Source: CAITSH01 sp025356665
GTDB taxonomy: Bacteria; Pseudomonadota; Gammaproteobacteria; Burkholderiales; SG8-39
DNA length: 64,000 bases
Assembly (NCBI GenBank): GCA_025356665.1
Contig: JANXRV010000090.1
Coordinates: forward strand, 62,001-126,000
Direction of reading: 5' to 3'
Positions 8,128 to 18,285 of this stretch are shown here, in pieces. The notes beneath the pieces were generated by a model. That model made no database searches, was not told where the DNA came from, and saw nothing but the letters and a program-made list of their open reading frames with translations. How positions within the stretch are numbered: the first letter of the stretch is position 1; every line of letters starts with the position of its first letter. The position numbers were made by a program, and so were the translations under genes.

Positions 8128-9290
8128 CCGACTTTCCCGCACTGCGCTTTGCCCATGGCGAAGACATAGCCGCGCTGCGCGCCACCGTGCGCGATTTCGC
8201 CGTGGCCGAGATCGCGCCGCGCGCCGCCGAAATCGACCGCTCCAACCAGTTTCCAATGGACTTGTGGCACAAGATGGGCAGCCTCGGGCTGCACGGCATC
8301 ACCGTCGAGGAGGAATACGGCGGCACGCCCATGGGCTATCTGGCGCACATCATCGTGATGGAAGAAATCAGCCGCGCTTCCGCCGCGGTTGGTTTGTCAT
8401 ATGGCGCCCACTCCAACCTGTGCATCAACCAGATCCGTCGCAATGGCACGCCGGAGCAAAAGAAAAAATATCTTCCCCGGCTTATCTCCGGCGAGCATGT
8501 CGGCGCACTCGCCATGTCGGAACCGGGCGCCGGATCCGATGTGGTCAGCATGAAATTGCGCGCTGATTACAGCAAGGGAAAATTCGCCCTCAACGGCACC
8601 AAGATGTGGATCACCAACGGCCCGGATGCAGACACGCTGGTCGTCTATGCCAAGACCGACGCCAATGCCGGGTCCAAGGGAATCACCGCCTTCCTGATTG
8701 AAAAAGGCATGAAGGGTTTTGTCACTGCGCAAAAACTCGACAAGCTGGGCATGCGCGGCTCCAACACCTGCGAACTGATCTTCCAGGACTGCGAAGTCCC
8801 GGAGGCCAACATCCTCGGCGGCATGGGCCGCGGGGTGAACGTGTTGATGTCCGGCCTCGATTACGAGCGCGCGGTGCTCGCCGGCGGCCCGCTGGGTATC
8901 ATGCAGGCCTGCCTGGATGTGGTGATCCCCTACGTGCACGAGCGCAGGCAATTTGGCCAGGCCATCGGGGAATTCCAGTTGATGCAGGGCAAGCTTGCGG
9001 ATATGTACACCACCATGAACGCCACCAAGTCCTATGTCTACGCCGTGGGCCAGGCCTGCGACCGTGGCGAGGCCACGCGCAAGGACGCGGCGGGCGCGAT
9101 CCTTTATGCGGCCGAGAAAGCCACCTGGATGGCCGGCGAGGCGATCCAGACCCTGGGCGGCAATGGCTACATCAACGACTACCCGACCGGGCGCCTGTGG
9201 CGCGATGCCAAGCTGTATGAAATCGGCGCCGGCACCTCGGAAATCCGCCGCTGGCTGATCGGCCGGGAATTATTCGGCGAGACGGCTTGA
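8124..9290 (+). CDS. ivd: Isovaleryl-CoA dehydrogenase
   Basis: FAD-dependent enzyme of leucine catabolism that oxidises isovaleryl-CoA to 3-methylcrotonyl-CoA and passes electrons to ETF. The 388-residue product has the acyl-CoA dehydrogenase N-terminal helical domain, the MSEPGAGSDV and MWITNGPDADTLVVYAKT beta-domain signatures, the YERAVLAGGPLGIMQACLD segment bearing the catalytic glutamate typical of isovaleryl-CoA dehydrogenases, and the C-terminal QTLGGNGYINDYPTGRLWRD motif. ATG 8124 was chosen over in-frame 7926 because the protein family begins at MTDFPALRF and a GGGGA site precedes it. It is the first intact gene of the cluster (liuA position). Confidence 0.95.
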   Translation: MTDFPALRFAHGEDIAALRATVRDFAVAEIAPRAAEIDRSNQFPMDLWHKMGSLGLHGITVEEEYGGTPMGYLAHIIVMEEISRASAAVGLSYGAHSNLCINQIRRNGTPEQKKKYLPRLISGEHVGALAMSEPGAGSDVVSMKLRADYSKGKFALNGTKMWITNGPDADTLVVYAKTDANAGSKGITAFLIEKGMKGFVTAQKLDKLGMRGSNTCELIFQDCEVPEANILGGMGRGVNVLMSGLDYERAVLAGGPLGIMQACLDVVIPYVHERRQFGQAIGEFQLMQGKLADMYTTMNATKSYVYAVGQACDRGEATRKDAAGAILYAAEKATWMAGEAIQTLGGNGYINDYPTGRLWRDAKLYEIGAGTSEIRRWLIGRELFGETA

Positions 9291-9300
9291 AGGGCGCGGC

Positions 9301-9963
9301 ATGAGCATTGAAAAGCTGCTCGACAACAACCGCCTCTGGGCGGATGCCGCCGTGGCGCGAGACCCCGGGTTCTTCGCCCGGCTGAGCGCGCAACAGGCGC
9401 CGGCCTACCTGTGGATTGGTTGCGCCGACAGCCGCGTGCCGGCGAACGACATCGTCGGCCTGCTGCCGGGCGAGCTCTTTGTTCATCGCAACCTGGCCAA
9501 TGTCGTGGTGCACACCGACCTAAACTGCCTGTCGGTGATCGAGTTCGCCGTCGACCTGCTGCATGTGAAGCACATCATTGTCTGCGGCCACTATGGCTGC
9601 AGCGGCGTGCAGGCGGCACTATCGCGCAGTCGCATCGGCCTCGCCGACAACTGGCTGCGGCACGTGCAGGACGTGCATGAAAAACACGAGCCGGGCATGC
9701 GCCGCCTGCAAGATGCAACGCGGCGGCACGACCGCCTGTGCGAGCTCAATGTCATCGAACAGGTGATGAATGTCTGCGGCACGACCGTGGTGCAGGACGC
9801 GTGGGCCCGCGACGACCCCCTCGAAGTTCACGGCCTGATCTACAGCCTGAAGGACGGCCGCCTGCGTGACCTTGGCCTTTGCGTCAGCGCCACCGAACAG
9901 CTGCGTGAACAATACATGGCAGCGCTGGCGCGGCTCGAACCCAGCCCCGCGGCCAAATCTTGA
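9301..9963 (+). CDS. can: Beta-class carbonic anhydrase
   Basis: Zinc enzyme interconverting CO2 and bicarbonate. The 220-residue protein has the beta-class ligands and dyad: CADSRVPAND (Cys, Asp, Arg) and HYGCSG (His, Cys), plus the HRNLAN segment. It begins 10 bases after ivd and is followed by the thiolase, so it is embedded in the leucine catabolic unit. A sensible role, inferred from position, is to supply bicarbonate to the biotin-dependent methylcrotonyl-CoA carboxylase encoded at 13600 and 16171; an alternative is general CO2/pH balance. Confidence 0.95.
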   Translation: MSIEKLLDNNRLWADAAVARDPGFFARLSAQQAPAYLWIGCADSRVPANDIVGLLPGELFVHRNLANVVVHTDLNCLSVIEFAVDLLHVKHIIVCGHYGCSGVQAALSRSRIGLADNWLRHVQDVHEKHEPGMRRLQDATRRHDRLCELNVIEQVMNVCGTTVVQDAWARDDPLEVHGLIYSLKDGRLRDLGLCVSATEQLREQYMAALARLEPSPAAKS

Positions 9964-10011
9964 GCGCCGCCACATACCCTGCCCCTTATCGCAAGTGAAT
10001 TGGAGGTTCCC

Positions 10012-11211
10012 ATGCTCAATGACCCGATTGTGATCGTATCCGCCGCCCGCACGCCCATGGGCGCGTTTCAGGGCGAGCTCAAAGACTTTGCCGCGCCGCA
10101 ACTGGGCGCCGCCGCCATTCGCGCCGCCATCGCGCGCGCTGGCGTCAAAGCTGAGGCCGTCGAAGAGGTCATCATGGGTTGCGTCCTGCCGGCGGGCCTT
10201 GGGCAGGCGCCGGCGCGCCAGGCCTCGCTGGGGGCGGGGCTGCCGCTTTCAGCCGGCTGCACCACCGTCAACAAAATGTGCGGATCGGGCATGAAGGCGG
10301 CGATGCTCGCCCACGACCTGCTCGCCGCGGGCAGCAACGACATCATGGTCGCCGGCGGTATGGAATCGATGAGTAACGCCCCCTACCTGCTGTCCAAGGC
10401 ACGCGGCGGCTATCGCATGGGTCACGGCCAGGTCATCGACCACATGTTCTACGACGGTCTGGAGGACGCCTACATCCGCGACGAAAAAGGCGGCGGCCGA
10501 CTGATGGGCAGCTTCGCCGAAGAATGTGCCGACAGCTTCGGCTTCACCCGCGAAGCCCAGGATCGGTTCGCCATCACCTCACTCGAACGCGCACAAAAAG
10601 CCAATAACGAAGGCAGCTTTGCCTGGGAAACGACGCCCGTTTCCATCAAGGCCGGCAAGGACGAGCGCCTGATGGAAAAGGACGAGCCGCCCTTCAATGC
10701 CAGGTTCGACAAAATTCCCGCGCTCAAGCCGGCTTTTCGCAAGGACGGCACGGTAACGGCCGCCAACGCTTCGTCCATATCCGACGGCGCCGCGGCCCTT
10801 GTCATGATGCGCCGCTCCACCGCTGAAAAACTGGGCCTGACCCCACTAGCGGCGATCGCAGGACACAGCACTCACGCGCAGCAACCGGCGCTTTTTACCA
10901 CAGCGCCGGTGGGGGCGATCCGTAAAGTATTCGAAAAAACCGGCTGGAGTGCGGGCAAGGTCGACCTGTATGAAATCAACGAGGCCTTTGCCGTGGTCAC
11001 CATGGCCGCCATGCAAGAGCACAAGCTGCCGCACGACAAGGTCAACATCCATGGCGGCGCCTGCGCCCTCGGCCATCCCATCGGCGCCTCCGGCGCACGC
11101 ATTCTCGTCACCCTCATTGGCGCGTTGCGCAAAACCGGCGGACGCCGCGGCGTCGCCAGCCTGTGCATAGGCGGCGGCGAGGCGACCGCCATGGCTATCG
11201 AATTGCTCTGA
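10012..11211 (+). CDS. atoB: Acetyl-CoA C-acetyltransferase (thiolase)
   Basis: Condenses or cleaves acetoacetyl-CoA/acetyl-CoA. The 399-residue length is typical. The nucleophilic cysteine is in NKMCGSGMKA, the NEAF asparagine region is present, and the C-terminal GGACALGHPIGASGAR loop supplies the catalytic histidine and GHP; CIGGGE near the end supplies the second cysteine. ATG 10012 has a GGAGG site at 10002-10006, better than upstream TTG 10000. In this cluster it would consume acetoacetyl-CoA made from HMG-CoA cleavage after CoA transfer, and it could also feed PHA synthesis through phaC at 4895, although no phaB is nearby. Confidence 0.94.
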   Translation: MLNDPIVIVSAARTPMGAFQGELKDFAAPQLGAAAIRAAIARAGVKAEAVEEVIMGCVLPAGLGQAPARQASLGAGLPLSAGCTTVNKMCGSGMKAAMLAHDLLAAGSNDIMVAGGMESMSNAPYLLSKARGGYRMGHGQVIDHMFYDGLEDAYIRDEKGGGRLMGSFAEECADSFGFTREAQDRFAITSLERAQKANNEGSFAWETTPVSIKAGKDERLMEKDEPPFNARFDKIPALKPAFRKDGTVTAANASSISDGAAALVMMRRSTAEKLGLTPLAAIAGHSTHAQQPALFTTAPVGAIRKVFEKTGWSAGKVDLYEINEAFAVVTMAAMQEHKLPHDKVNIHGGACALGHPIGASGARILVTLIGALRKTGGRRGVASLCIGGGEATAMAIELL

Positions 11212-11230
11212 AAGTCGGTGAATGGCCAAT

Positions 11231-11347
11231 GGTGAATAGGGAATGGGGAATGGGGAATAGCAAATGGTAAAGCCCGGACATCAAATGCCCGCACCTACCC
11301 GTTCCCAATTCACGATTTCCCATTTCCCATTCACCTTTTATTTTTTA
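11231..11347 (+). terminator. Long imperfect hairpin with T-rich tail after thiolase
   Basis: A G/A-rich arm at 11231-11250 (GGTGAATAGGGAATGGGGAA) is the near-complement of 11317-11335 (TTCCCATTTCCCATTCACC). The right arm is followed by TTTTATTTTTT at 11336-11347, so the element could work as an intrinsic terminator for the thiolase transcript. The GGGAATGG-type arms are internally repetitive, suggesting a repeat-derived element rather than a simple terminator. Confidence 0.55.
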
Positions 11348-11356
11348 CCGTAACCC

Positions 11357-11533
11357 ATGCTGCTCAGTCCAGAACAGGAAATGATTCGCGACGCCATCCA
11401 GATCCACGGCGGCTACGGCTACGTCAACGACTTCCCGGTAGAGCGGATCTACCGCGATGTCAGGGTTTGCCAAATATATGAAGACGCCAGCAACATGCAA
11501 CGATTAGTTAAAGGGCGCGCGATCGCGAACTGA
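11357..11533 (+). pseudogene. Internally deleted acyl-CoA dehydrogenase remnant (58 codons)
   Basis: An open frame from ATG to TGA that joins an acyl-CoA dehydrogenase N-terminus (MLLSPEQEMIRDA) directly to the C-terminus of the same family (IQIHGGYGYVNDFPVERIY, then RDVRVCQIYEDASNMQR and a final KGRAIAN). About 320 internal residues are missing, including nearly all FAD- and substrate-binding regions. The normally conserved YEGTS-(D/N)-IQR segment has drifted to YEDASNMQR, which suggests relaxed selection. No ribosome-binding site precedes the ATG. The parent was probably a short/branched-chain acyl-CoA dehydrogenase belonging to the leucine cluster. The methyltransferase gene starts 1 base after its stop. 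Confidence 0.85.
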
Positions 11534-11534
11534 C

Positions 11535-12323
11535 ATGCAACCGGGCCGCATCAGCTACAAAGCCTGCCCGCTGTGCGGCGAGGAGGCGATCGTCGACCTA
11601 TTTGAAGCCGACTGCAGCGGCCATCCTCTTTATCGGCCCGGCCTACCCTCGACCATCGCGTGGTGTCGCTGCCATCGTTGCTCTCATATTTTCGCCGACG
11701 GCTATTTCAACCAGGCGGCAAACGACTTGCTGTTTTCGATTTCACTTCCCGACCAGGTCCCCGGCTACGACGCCGAAAACCAGCGCTCGGTCTGGGCGCC
11801 GGTGGTCGAACGGGTCACCCACTTCGCCGGCGAGCCCAACGGGCGCTGGATGGATGTTGGTTTTGGCAACGGCTCGCTAATCTTCACCGCCGGCGAATGG
11901 GGCTATGACACGCTGGGCATAGATCTAAGGCCGGCCAGCATCGAGCGCATGCGCGAACTGGGCTACGAGACCCGCTGCTGTGACATCGGCGATATCCACG
12001 AGCCGGGCACATTCCAGGTCATCTCCCTCGCCGACGTCATAGAACACCTGCCTTTTCCCGCCACCGCCATCGCGCACGCGGCGAACCTGCTGCGGCCAGA
12101 TGGTGTCCTGTTCGTATCGACCCCGAATTTTGACACCGCCGCGTGGAAAACCATGGATGCGCTGCAAAACAACTGCTACTGGGTCGAGCTTGAGCATTTT
12201 CACTGTTTCAACCGCGCACGCCTGTATTCGTTGCTGCGCGAGCACGGCTTTGAGCCGCTACACTACGCGGTCGGTTCACGCTACCGCAGCGGCATGGACG
12301 TTGTCGCCAGAAAGCGGACCTAA
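11535..12323 (+). CDS. Class I SAM-dependent methyltransferase with N-terminal zinc-finger-like motif
   Basis: 262 residues. The N-terminus has two cysteine pairs (CPLCGE and CRCHRC, about residues 11-50) that likely bind zinc, as in methyltransferases of the sugar or secondary-metabolite class. The Rossmann SAM-binding region follows (WMDVGFGNGSLIFTAGEWG, then LGIDLRPASI), with the post-motif acidic segment ISLADVIEHLPFP. It lies inside the leucine cluster between a dead acyl-CoA dehydrogenase and a DsbA-fold isomerase, but nothing ties it to leucine breakdown. Substrate unknown. Confidence 0.82.
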   Translation: MQPGRISYKACPLCGEEAIVDLFEADCSGHPLYRPGLPSTIAWCRCHRCSHIFADGYFNQAANDLLFSISLPDQVPGYDAENQRSVWAPVVERVTHFAGEPNGRWMDVGFGNGSLIFTAGEWGYDTLGIDLRPASIERMRELGYETRCCDIGDIHEPGTFQVISLADVIEHLPFPATAIAHAANLLRPDGVLFVSTPNFDTAAWKTMDALQNNCYWVELEHFHCFNRARLYSLLREHGFEPLHYAVGSRYRSGMDVVARKRT

Positions 12324-12370
12324 GGGCAGCATACAACGCGACACATAGGGCGAAACAAGGAATGGCACAC

Positions 12371-12973
12371 ATGAGCAAACCGATAGATTTTTACTTCGAT
12401 TTTTCATCCCCTTATGGCTATATAGCCAGCCAAAAAATCGACGCGCTTGCCGCCAGGCATGGGCGCACCGCCACCTGGCGACCCATCCTGCTCGGTGCGG
12501 TGATGAAGATCACCGGCGGCGCGCCGCTGCCCGGCATTCCACTCAAGGGCGATTACGCACGGCATGATTTTGCCCGCAGCGCGAAATTCCACGGCGTGGA
12601 CTACCGCCTGCCCACGGCCTTTCCGATTGCATCGCAAGCGCCGGCACGCGCTTTTTACTGGCTCGACCGGCAGGATCCGGTGCGCGCCAAGGCGCTCGCC
12701 GCCGCGCTCTATCACGCCTATTTCGTCGACGACATCAATATCTCCAATCCGGAAGATACCATCGCGGTGAGCACGAAATCCGGCCTCGACGCCGACAAGG
12801 TTCGCGCCGCGCTCAACGATCCGGCCATCAAGGACGCGGTGAAAAACGAAGTGGATGCGGCAATCGAGCTCGGCGTGTTCGGCTCACCCTACATCATCGT
12901 GGACGGCGAGCCCTTCTGGGGTGCGGACCGCCTTGATCAAATCGACAAATGGCTGGAAACGGGGGGATGGTGA
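12371..12973 (+). CDS. 2-hydroxychromene-2-carboxylate isomerase / DsbA-fold GST (kappa-like)
   Basis: A 200-residue thioredoxin-fold protein of the HCCA isomerase/kappa-GST group. The N-terminal FYFDFSSPYGYIASQ carries the conserved serine that replaces the DsbA cysteine, and GSPYIIVDGEPFWGADRLDQI is the typical C-terminal cis-proline and lid region. ATG 12371 is preferred to ATG 12362 because GGAA at 12358-12361 has proper spacing only for the former. Such genes are frequent companions of leucine catabolic clusters. The reaction is presumably glutathione-dependent isomerisation, but the physiological substrate is not predictable. Confidence 0.88.
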   Translation: MSKPIDFYFDFSSPYGYIASQKIDALAARHGRTATWRPILLGAVMKITGGAPLPGIPLKGDYARHDFARSAKFHGVDYRLPTAFPIASQAPARAFYWLDRQDPVRAKALAAALYHAYFVDDINISNPEDTIAVSTKSGLDADKVRAALNDPAIKDAVKNEVDAAIELGVFGSPYIIVDGEPFWGADRLDQIDKWLETGGW

Positions 12974-13569
12974 GCGCTATCAAACGTCTTTGTGTTTTTT
13001 GCGGCTCCAACAGCGGCGCCAGCCCGGCCTATGAGGCGGCTGCACGCGCCATGGGGCAGGCGCTGGCCCGTCGTGGCATCACGCTGGTCTACGGCGGCGG
13101 CAATATCGGGTTGATGGGGGCGATCGGCGACGCCGTCATGGCCGCCGGCGGAGAGGCCATCGGCATTATTCCCGAAGCCCTGATGCGCAAAGAGCACGGC
13201 CATCGCGGCATTACCGAATTGCGCGTGGTCAAGTCCATGCACGAGCGCAAGGCCATGATGGCCGACCTCGTCGACGGCTTTATCGCCATGCCCGGCGGCT
13301 ACGGCACGCTCGAGGAGTACTGCGAGGTGCTGACCTGGACGCAACTGGGGTTTCACCGCAAGCCCTGCGGCCTGCTCAACGTGGCGGGATTCTACGACCC
13401 GCTGCTGGCGTTTTTTGACCGTGCCACCGAGCAGCAATTCGTGCGCGTGGAACACCGCCCCCTGGTGCTGGCCGAGACCGACCCGGATACGCTCATAGAA
13501 CGTATGAGCGCGTGGGAACCGCCGCCGGTGCAGAAATGGTTTGAGAAAAAAGCCGAAGATCCGCGCTGA
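12967..13569 (+). CDS. LOG-family (TIGR00730) nucleotide phosphoribohydrolase
   Basis: About 200 residues of the lysine-decarboxylase-like Rossmann family, including cytokinin riboside 5'-monophosphate phosphoribohydrolases and AMP nucleosidase-like enzymes. Diagnostic motifs are VFCGSNSG at the N-terminus, YGGGNIGLMG, and PGGYGTLEE with the catalytic glutamates. ATG 12967 overlaps the end of the preceding isomerase gene by 7 bases, implying translational coupling; an in-frame ATG at 12949 would begin inside that gene and add non-family residues. The older label lysine decarboxylase is a misannotation for this family. Confidence 0.9.
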   Translation: MVSAIKRLCVFCGSNSGASPAYEAAARAMGQALARRGITLVYGGGNIGLMGAIGDAVMAAGGEAIGIIPEALMRKEHGHRGITELRVVKSMHERKAMMADLVDGFIAMPGGYGTLEEYCEVLTWTQLGFHRKPCGLLNVAGFYDPLLAFFDRATEQQFVRVEHRPLVLAETDPDTLIERMSAWEPPPVQKWFEKKAEDPR

Positions 13570-13599
13570 ACCCGGCTCTGACAGCAGACCAATACCACC

Positions 13600-15207
13600 A
13601 TGCCCGCGATCAAGACCAAACTCAATCCGCGCAACGCTGATTTCGCCGCCAATGCCACCGCCATGGCGGCGCTGGTCGCAGACCTGCGCGACAAGGTTGC
13701 GGCGGTCTGCATGGGCGGGGGCGAACAGGCCCGCGCAAAACACACGGCGCGCGGAAAATTACTGCCGCGCGAACGTGTGAATGCCCTGCTTGATCCGGGC
13801 TCGCCGTTTCTTGAGCTCGGGCAGCTGGCCGCATTCGACATGTACAACAACGATGCACCCGGCGCAGGCATCATCACCGGAATCGGCCGCGTGACCGGGC
13901 AGGAATGCGTCATCATCGCCAACGACGCCACGGTCAAGGGTGGTACGTATTACCCGATGACAGTGAAGAAACACCTGCGTGCCCAGGACATCGCGCGCGA
14001 CAACCACCTGCCCTGCATTTACCTGGTCGATTCGGGTGGCGCCTTCCTGCCAGAACAAGACGATGTCTTCCCCGACCGTGACCACTTCGGCCGTATTTTC
14101 TACAATCAGGCAACCATGTCGGCGCTGGGCATCGCGCAAATCGCCGTGGTCATGGGATCGTGCACCGCCGGCGGCGCCTATGTGCCGGCGATGTCCGATG
14201 AATCCGTCATCGTCAAGGAACAGGGCACGATATTTCTCGGCGGCCCGCCCCTCGTCAAAGCCGCCACCGGTGAGATCGTCAGTGCCGAGGAACTGGGGGG
14301 GGCGGAAGTACACACCCGCATCTCCGGTGTGTCCGACCATTTTGCCCAGGATGACGCCCATGCCCTGGCCATCGCACGGCGCATCGTCGGTCACCTCAAC
14401 CGCAAAAAAAACGTGACGCTGGCCTTGCGCGATCCGCAGGAGCCGCTATATCCAGCCGCCGAACTGGGCGGCGTCATCCCGGCCGACACGCGCAAGCCCT
14501 ACGACATCCGCGAGGTCATCGCGCGCATCGTCGACGGCTCGGAGTTGGACGAATTCAAGCAAAACTACGGCACGACCCTGGTCACCGGCTTCGCCCATAT
14601 CCACGGCTACCCGGTGGGCATTGTCGCCAACAACGGCATCCTGTTTTCCGAGTCGGCCCTGAAGGGCGCGCACTTCGTCGAGTTGTGCGCGCAGCGCTGC
14701 ATTCCGCTGGTGTTTTTGCAGAACATCACGGGCTTCATGGTGGGGAAAAAATACGAAGCGGGCGGCATCGCCAGCGACGGTGCGAAAATGGTCACCGCCG
14801 TGGCCTGCGCCAACGTGCCCAAGTTCACCGTTATCATCGGTGGCTCTTTTGGCGCCGGCAATTACGGCATGTGCGGCCGTGCCTTCAACCCGCGCTTTTT
14901 GTGGATGTGGCCCAATGCGCGCATATCAGTCATGGGAGGCGAGCAAGCGGCAAGCGTGCTCGCCACGGTGCGCCGCGACGGCATCGAGGCCAGGGGCGGC
15001 CAATGGCCGGCCGCCGATGAGGCCGCCTTCAAGCAGCCCATACTTGAGCAATATGAAACCCAGGGCCACCCCTACTACGCCAGCGCGCGACTCTGGGACG
15101 ACGGCATCATCGCCCCCGAGGACACGCGCCGCGTGCTGGGCCTGGCGATTTCAGCGGCCCTCAACGCCCCAATAGCGCCGACAAGGTTCGGCGTGTTCCG
15201 GATGTAG
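13600..15207 (+). CDS. mccB: Methylcrotonyl-CoA carboxylase, carboxyltransferase (beta) subunit
   Basis: Transfers the carboxyl group from biotin to 3-methylcrotonyl-CoA to make 3-methylglutaconyl-CoA. 535 residues, the usual length for MCC-beta/LiuB. Two crotonase-like halves are visible: an acyl-CoA-binding N half (KLLPRERVNALLDPGSPFLE, MGSCTAGGAYVPAMSDE) and a biotin-site C half (FLQNITGFMVGKKYEAGGI, GGSFGAGNYGMCGRAFNPRF, ISVMGGEQAASVLATV). The order mccB-liuC-mccA-mvaB matches the liu operons of other proteobacteria. Confidence 0.96.
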   Translation: MPAIKTKLNPRNADFAANATAMAALVADLRDKVAAVCMGGGEQARAKHTARGKLLPRERVNALLDPGSPFLELGQLAAFDMYNNDAPGAGIITGIGRVTGQECVIIANDATVKGGTYYPMTVKKHLRAQDIARDNHLPCIYLVDSGGAFLPEQDDVFPDRDHFGRIFYNQATMSALGIAQIAVVMGSCTAGGAYVPAMSDESVIVKEQGTIFLGGPPLVKAATGEIVSAEELGGAEVHTRISGVSDHFAQDDAHALAIARRIVGHLNRKKNVTLALRDPQEPLYPAAELGGVIPADTRKPYDIREVIARIVDGSELDEFKQNYGTTLVTGFAHIHGYPVGIVANNGILFSESALKGAHFVELCAQRCIPLVFLQNITGFMVGKKYEAGGIASDGAKMVTAVACANVPKFTVIIGGSFGAGNYGMCGRAFNPRFLWMWPNARISVMGGEQAASVLATVRRDGIEARGGQWPAADEAAFKQPILEQYETQGHPYYASARLWDDGIIAPEDTRRVLGLAISAALNAPIAPTRFGVFRM

Positions 15208-15300
15208 AACGGCAATGATGCGCCGACCCCGCTTCAATACAGCGACAGCACCGTCCTATAGCCGCCTTCCCCATACTATTTTCATTCATATAAAACCCCT

Positions 15301-16167
15301 ATGAGCAAAGCCGCGAAATTCAAACATCTGCTAATCCAGATCAACCAGGGCGTGGGCATCATCTGGTTAAACCGCCCGGACCTGCGCAACGCCTTCAACG
15401 ACGACATGATCACCGAGATGACGGCGGCACTAAAAACACTCGAAGCCGATGCTGCCATCCGCGCCGTGGTGCTGGCCGGCACGGGAGCGGCTTTTTGCGC
15501 CGGTGCCGACCTCAACTGGATGAAGCGCATGTCCGGCTACAGCGTTGCGCAAAACCACGCCGATGCGATGGGCATGGCAGGCATGCTCAACACACTCTAC
15601 ATGCTGAAAAAACCGACCATCGCACGCGTGCATGGCGCCGCCTTTGCCGGCGGGGTGGGGCTTATCGCCGCCTGCGACATCGCCGTGGCCGCATACGAAG
15701 CAGAGTTTTGCCTGTCTGAAGCAAAGCTGGGGTTGATCCCGGCCACCATCAGCCCCTATGTGATCCGGGCGATGGGCGAGCGCGCTTCGCGCCGCTACTT
15801 CCTGTCCGCCGAGCGCTTCACCGCCGCCGAGGCCTACCGTATCGGCCTGGTAAGCGACATCACGCCGCTCGCCGAACTCGACGAGCGTATCAACGCGCTG
15901 CTCGAGCAGTTGCTGCTGTGCGGTCCGAACGCGCAAGAACTGTCCAAGGATCTCATCCGCGCCGTCGCCGGCAGTGCCATCAACGCCGGCATGATCAGCG
16001 ACACGGCCAGTCGCATCGCCACGGCGCGGGCCTCCGCCGAGGGCCGGGAGGGCGTCGCCGCCTTCCTCGAAAAACGCAAGCCGGTTTGGAACAAGCCGGC
16101 CGCTGCGGCAAAAAAATCAGCCGCCAAAAAAGTCGCCGCCAAACCGGTGAAACGCAAGAAACCCTGA
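15301..16167 (+). CDS. liuC: Methylglutaconyl-CoA hydratase (enoyl-CoA hydratase family) with basic C-terminal tail
   Basis: Hydrates 3-methylglutaconyl-CoA to HMG-CoA. The crotonase fold is clear: LNRPDLRNAFND, the oxyanion segment AGTGAAFCAGADLNWMK, HGAAFAGGVGL and CLSEAKLGLIPATISPY. Assignment rests on the position between mccB and mccA. At 288 residues it is about 25 longer than usual because of a C-terminal Lys/Ala-rich tail (AAAKKSAAKKVAAKPVKRKK), resembling histone-H1-like bacterial tails. No recognisable ribosome-binding site precedes ATG 15301, which follows an AT-rich stretch (TATAAA at 15290). mccA starts 3 bases downstream. Confidence 0.92.
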   Translation: MSKAAKFKHLLIQINQGVGIIWLNRPDLRNAFNDDMITEMTAALKTLEADAAIRAVVLAGTGAAFCAGADLNWMKRMSGYSVAQNHADAMGMAGMLNTLYMLKKPTIARVHGAAFAGGVGLIAACDIAVAAYEAEFCLSEAKLGLIPATISPYVIRAMGERASRRYFLSAERFTAAEAYRIGLVSDITPLAELDERINALLEQLLLCGPNAQELSKDLIRAVAGSAINAGMISDTASRIATARASAEGREGVAAFLEKRKPVWNKPAAAAKKSAAKKVAAKPVKRKKP

Positions 16168-16170
16168 GGC

Positions 16171-18281
<2,111 letters not shown>

Positions 18282-18285
<4 letters not shown>

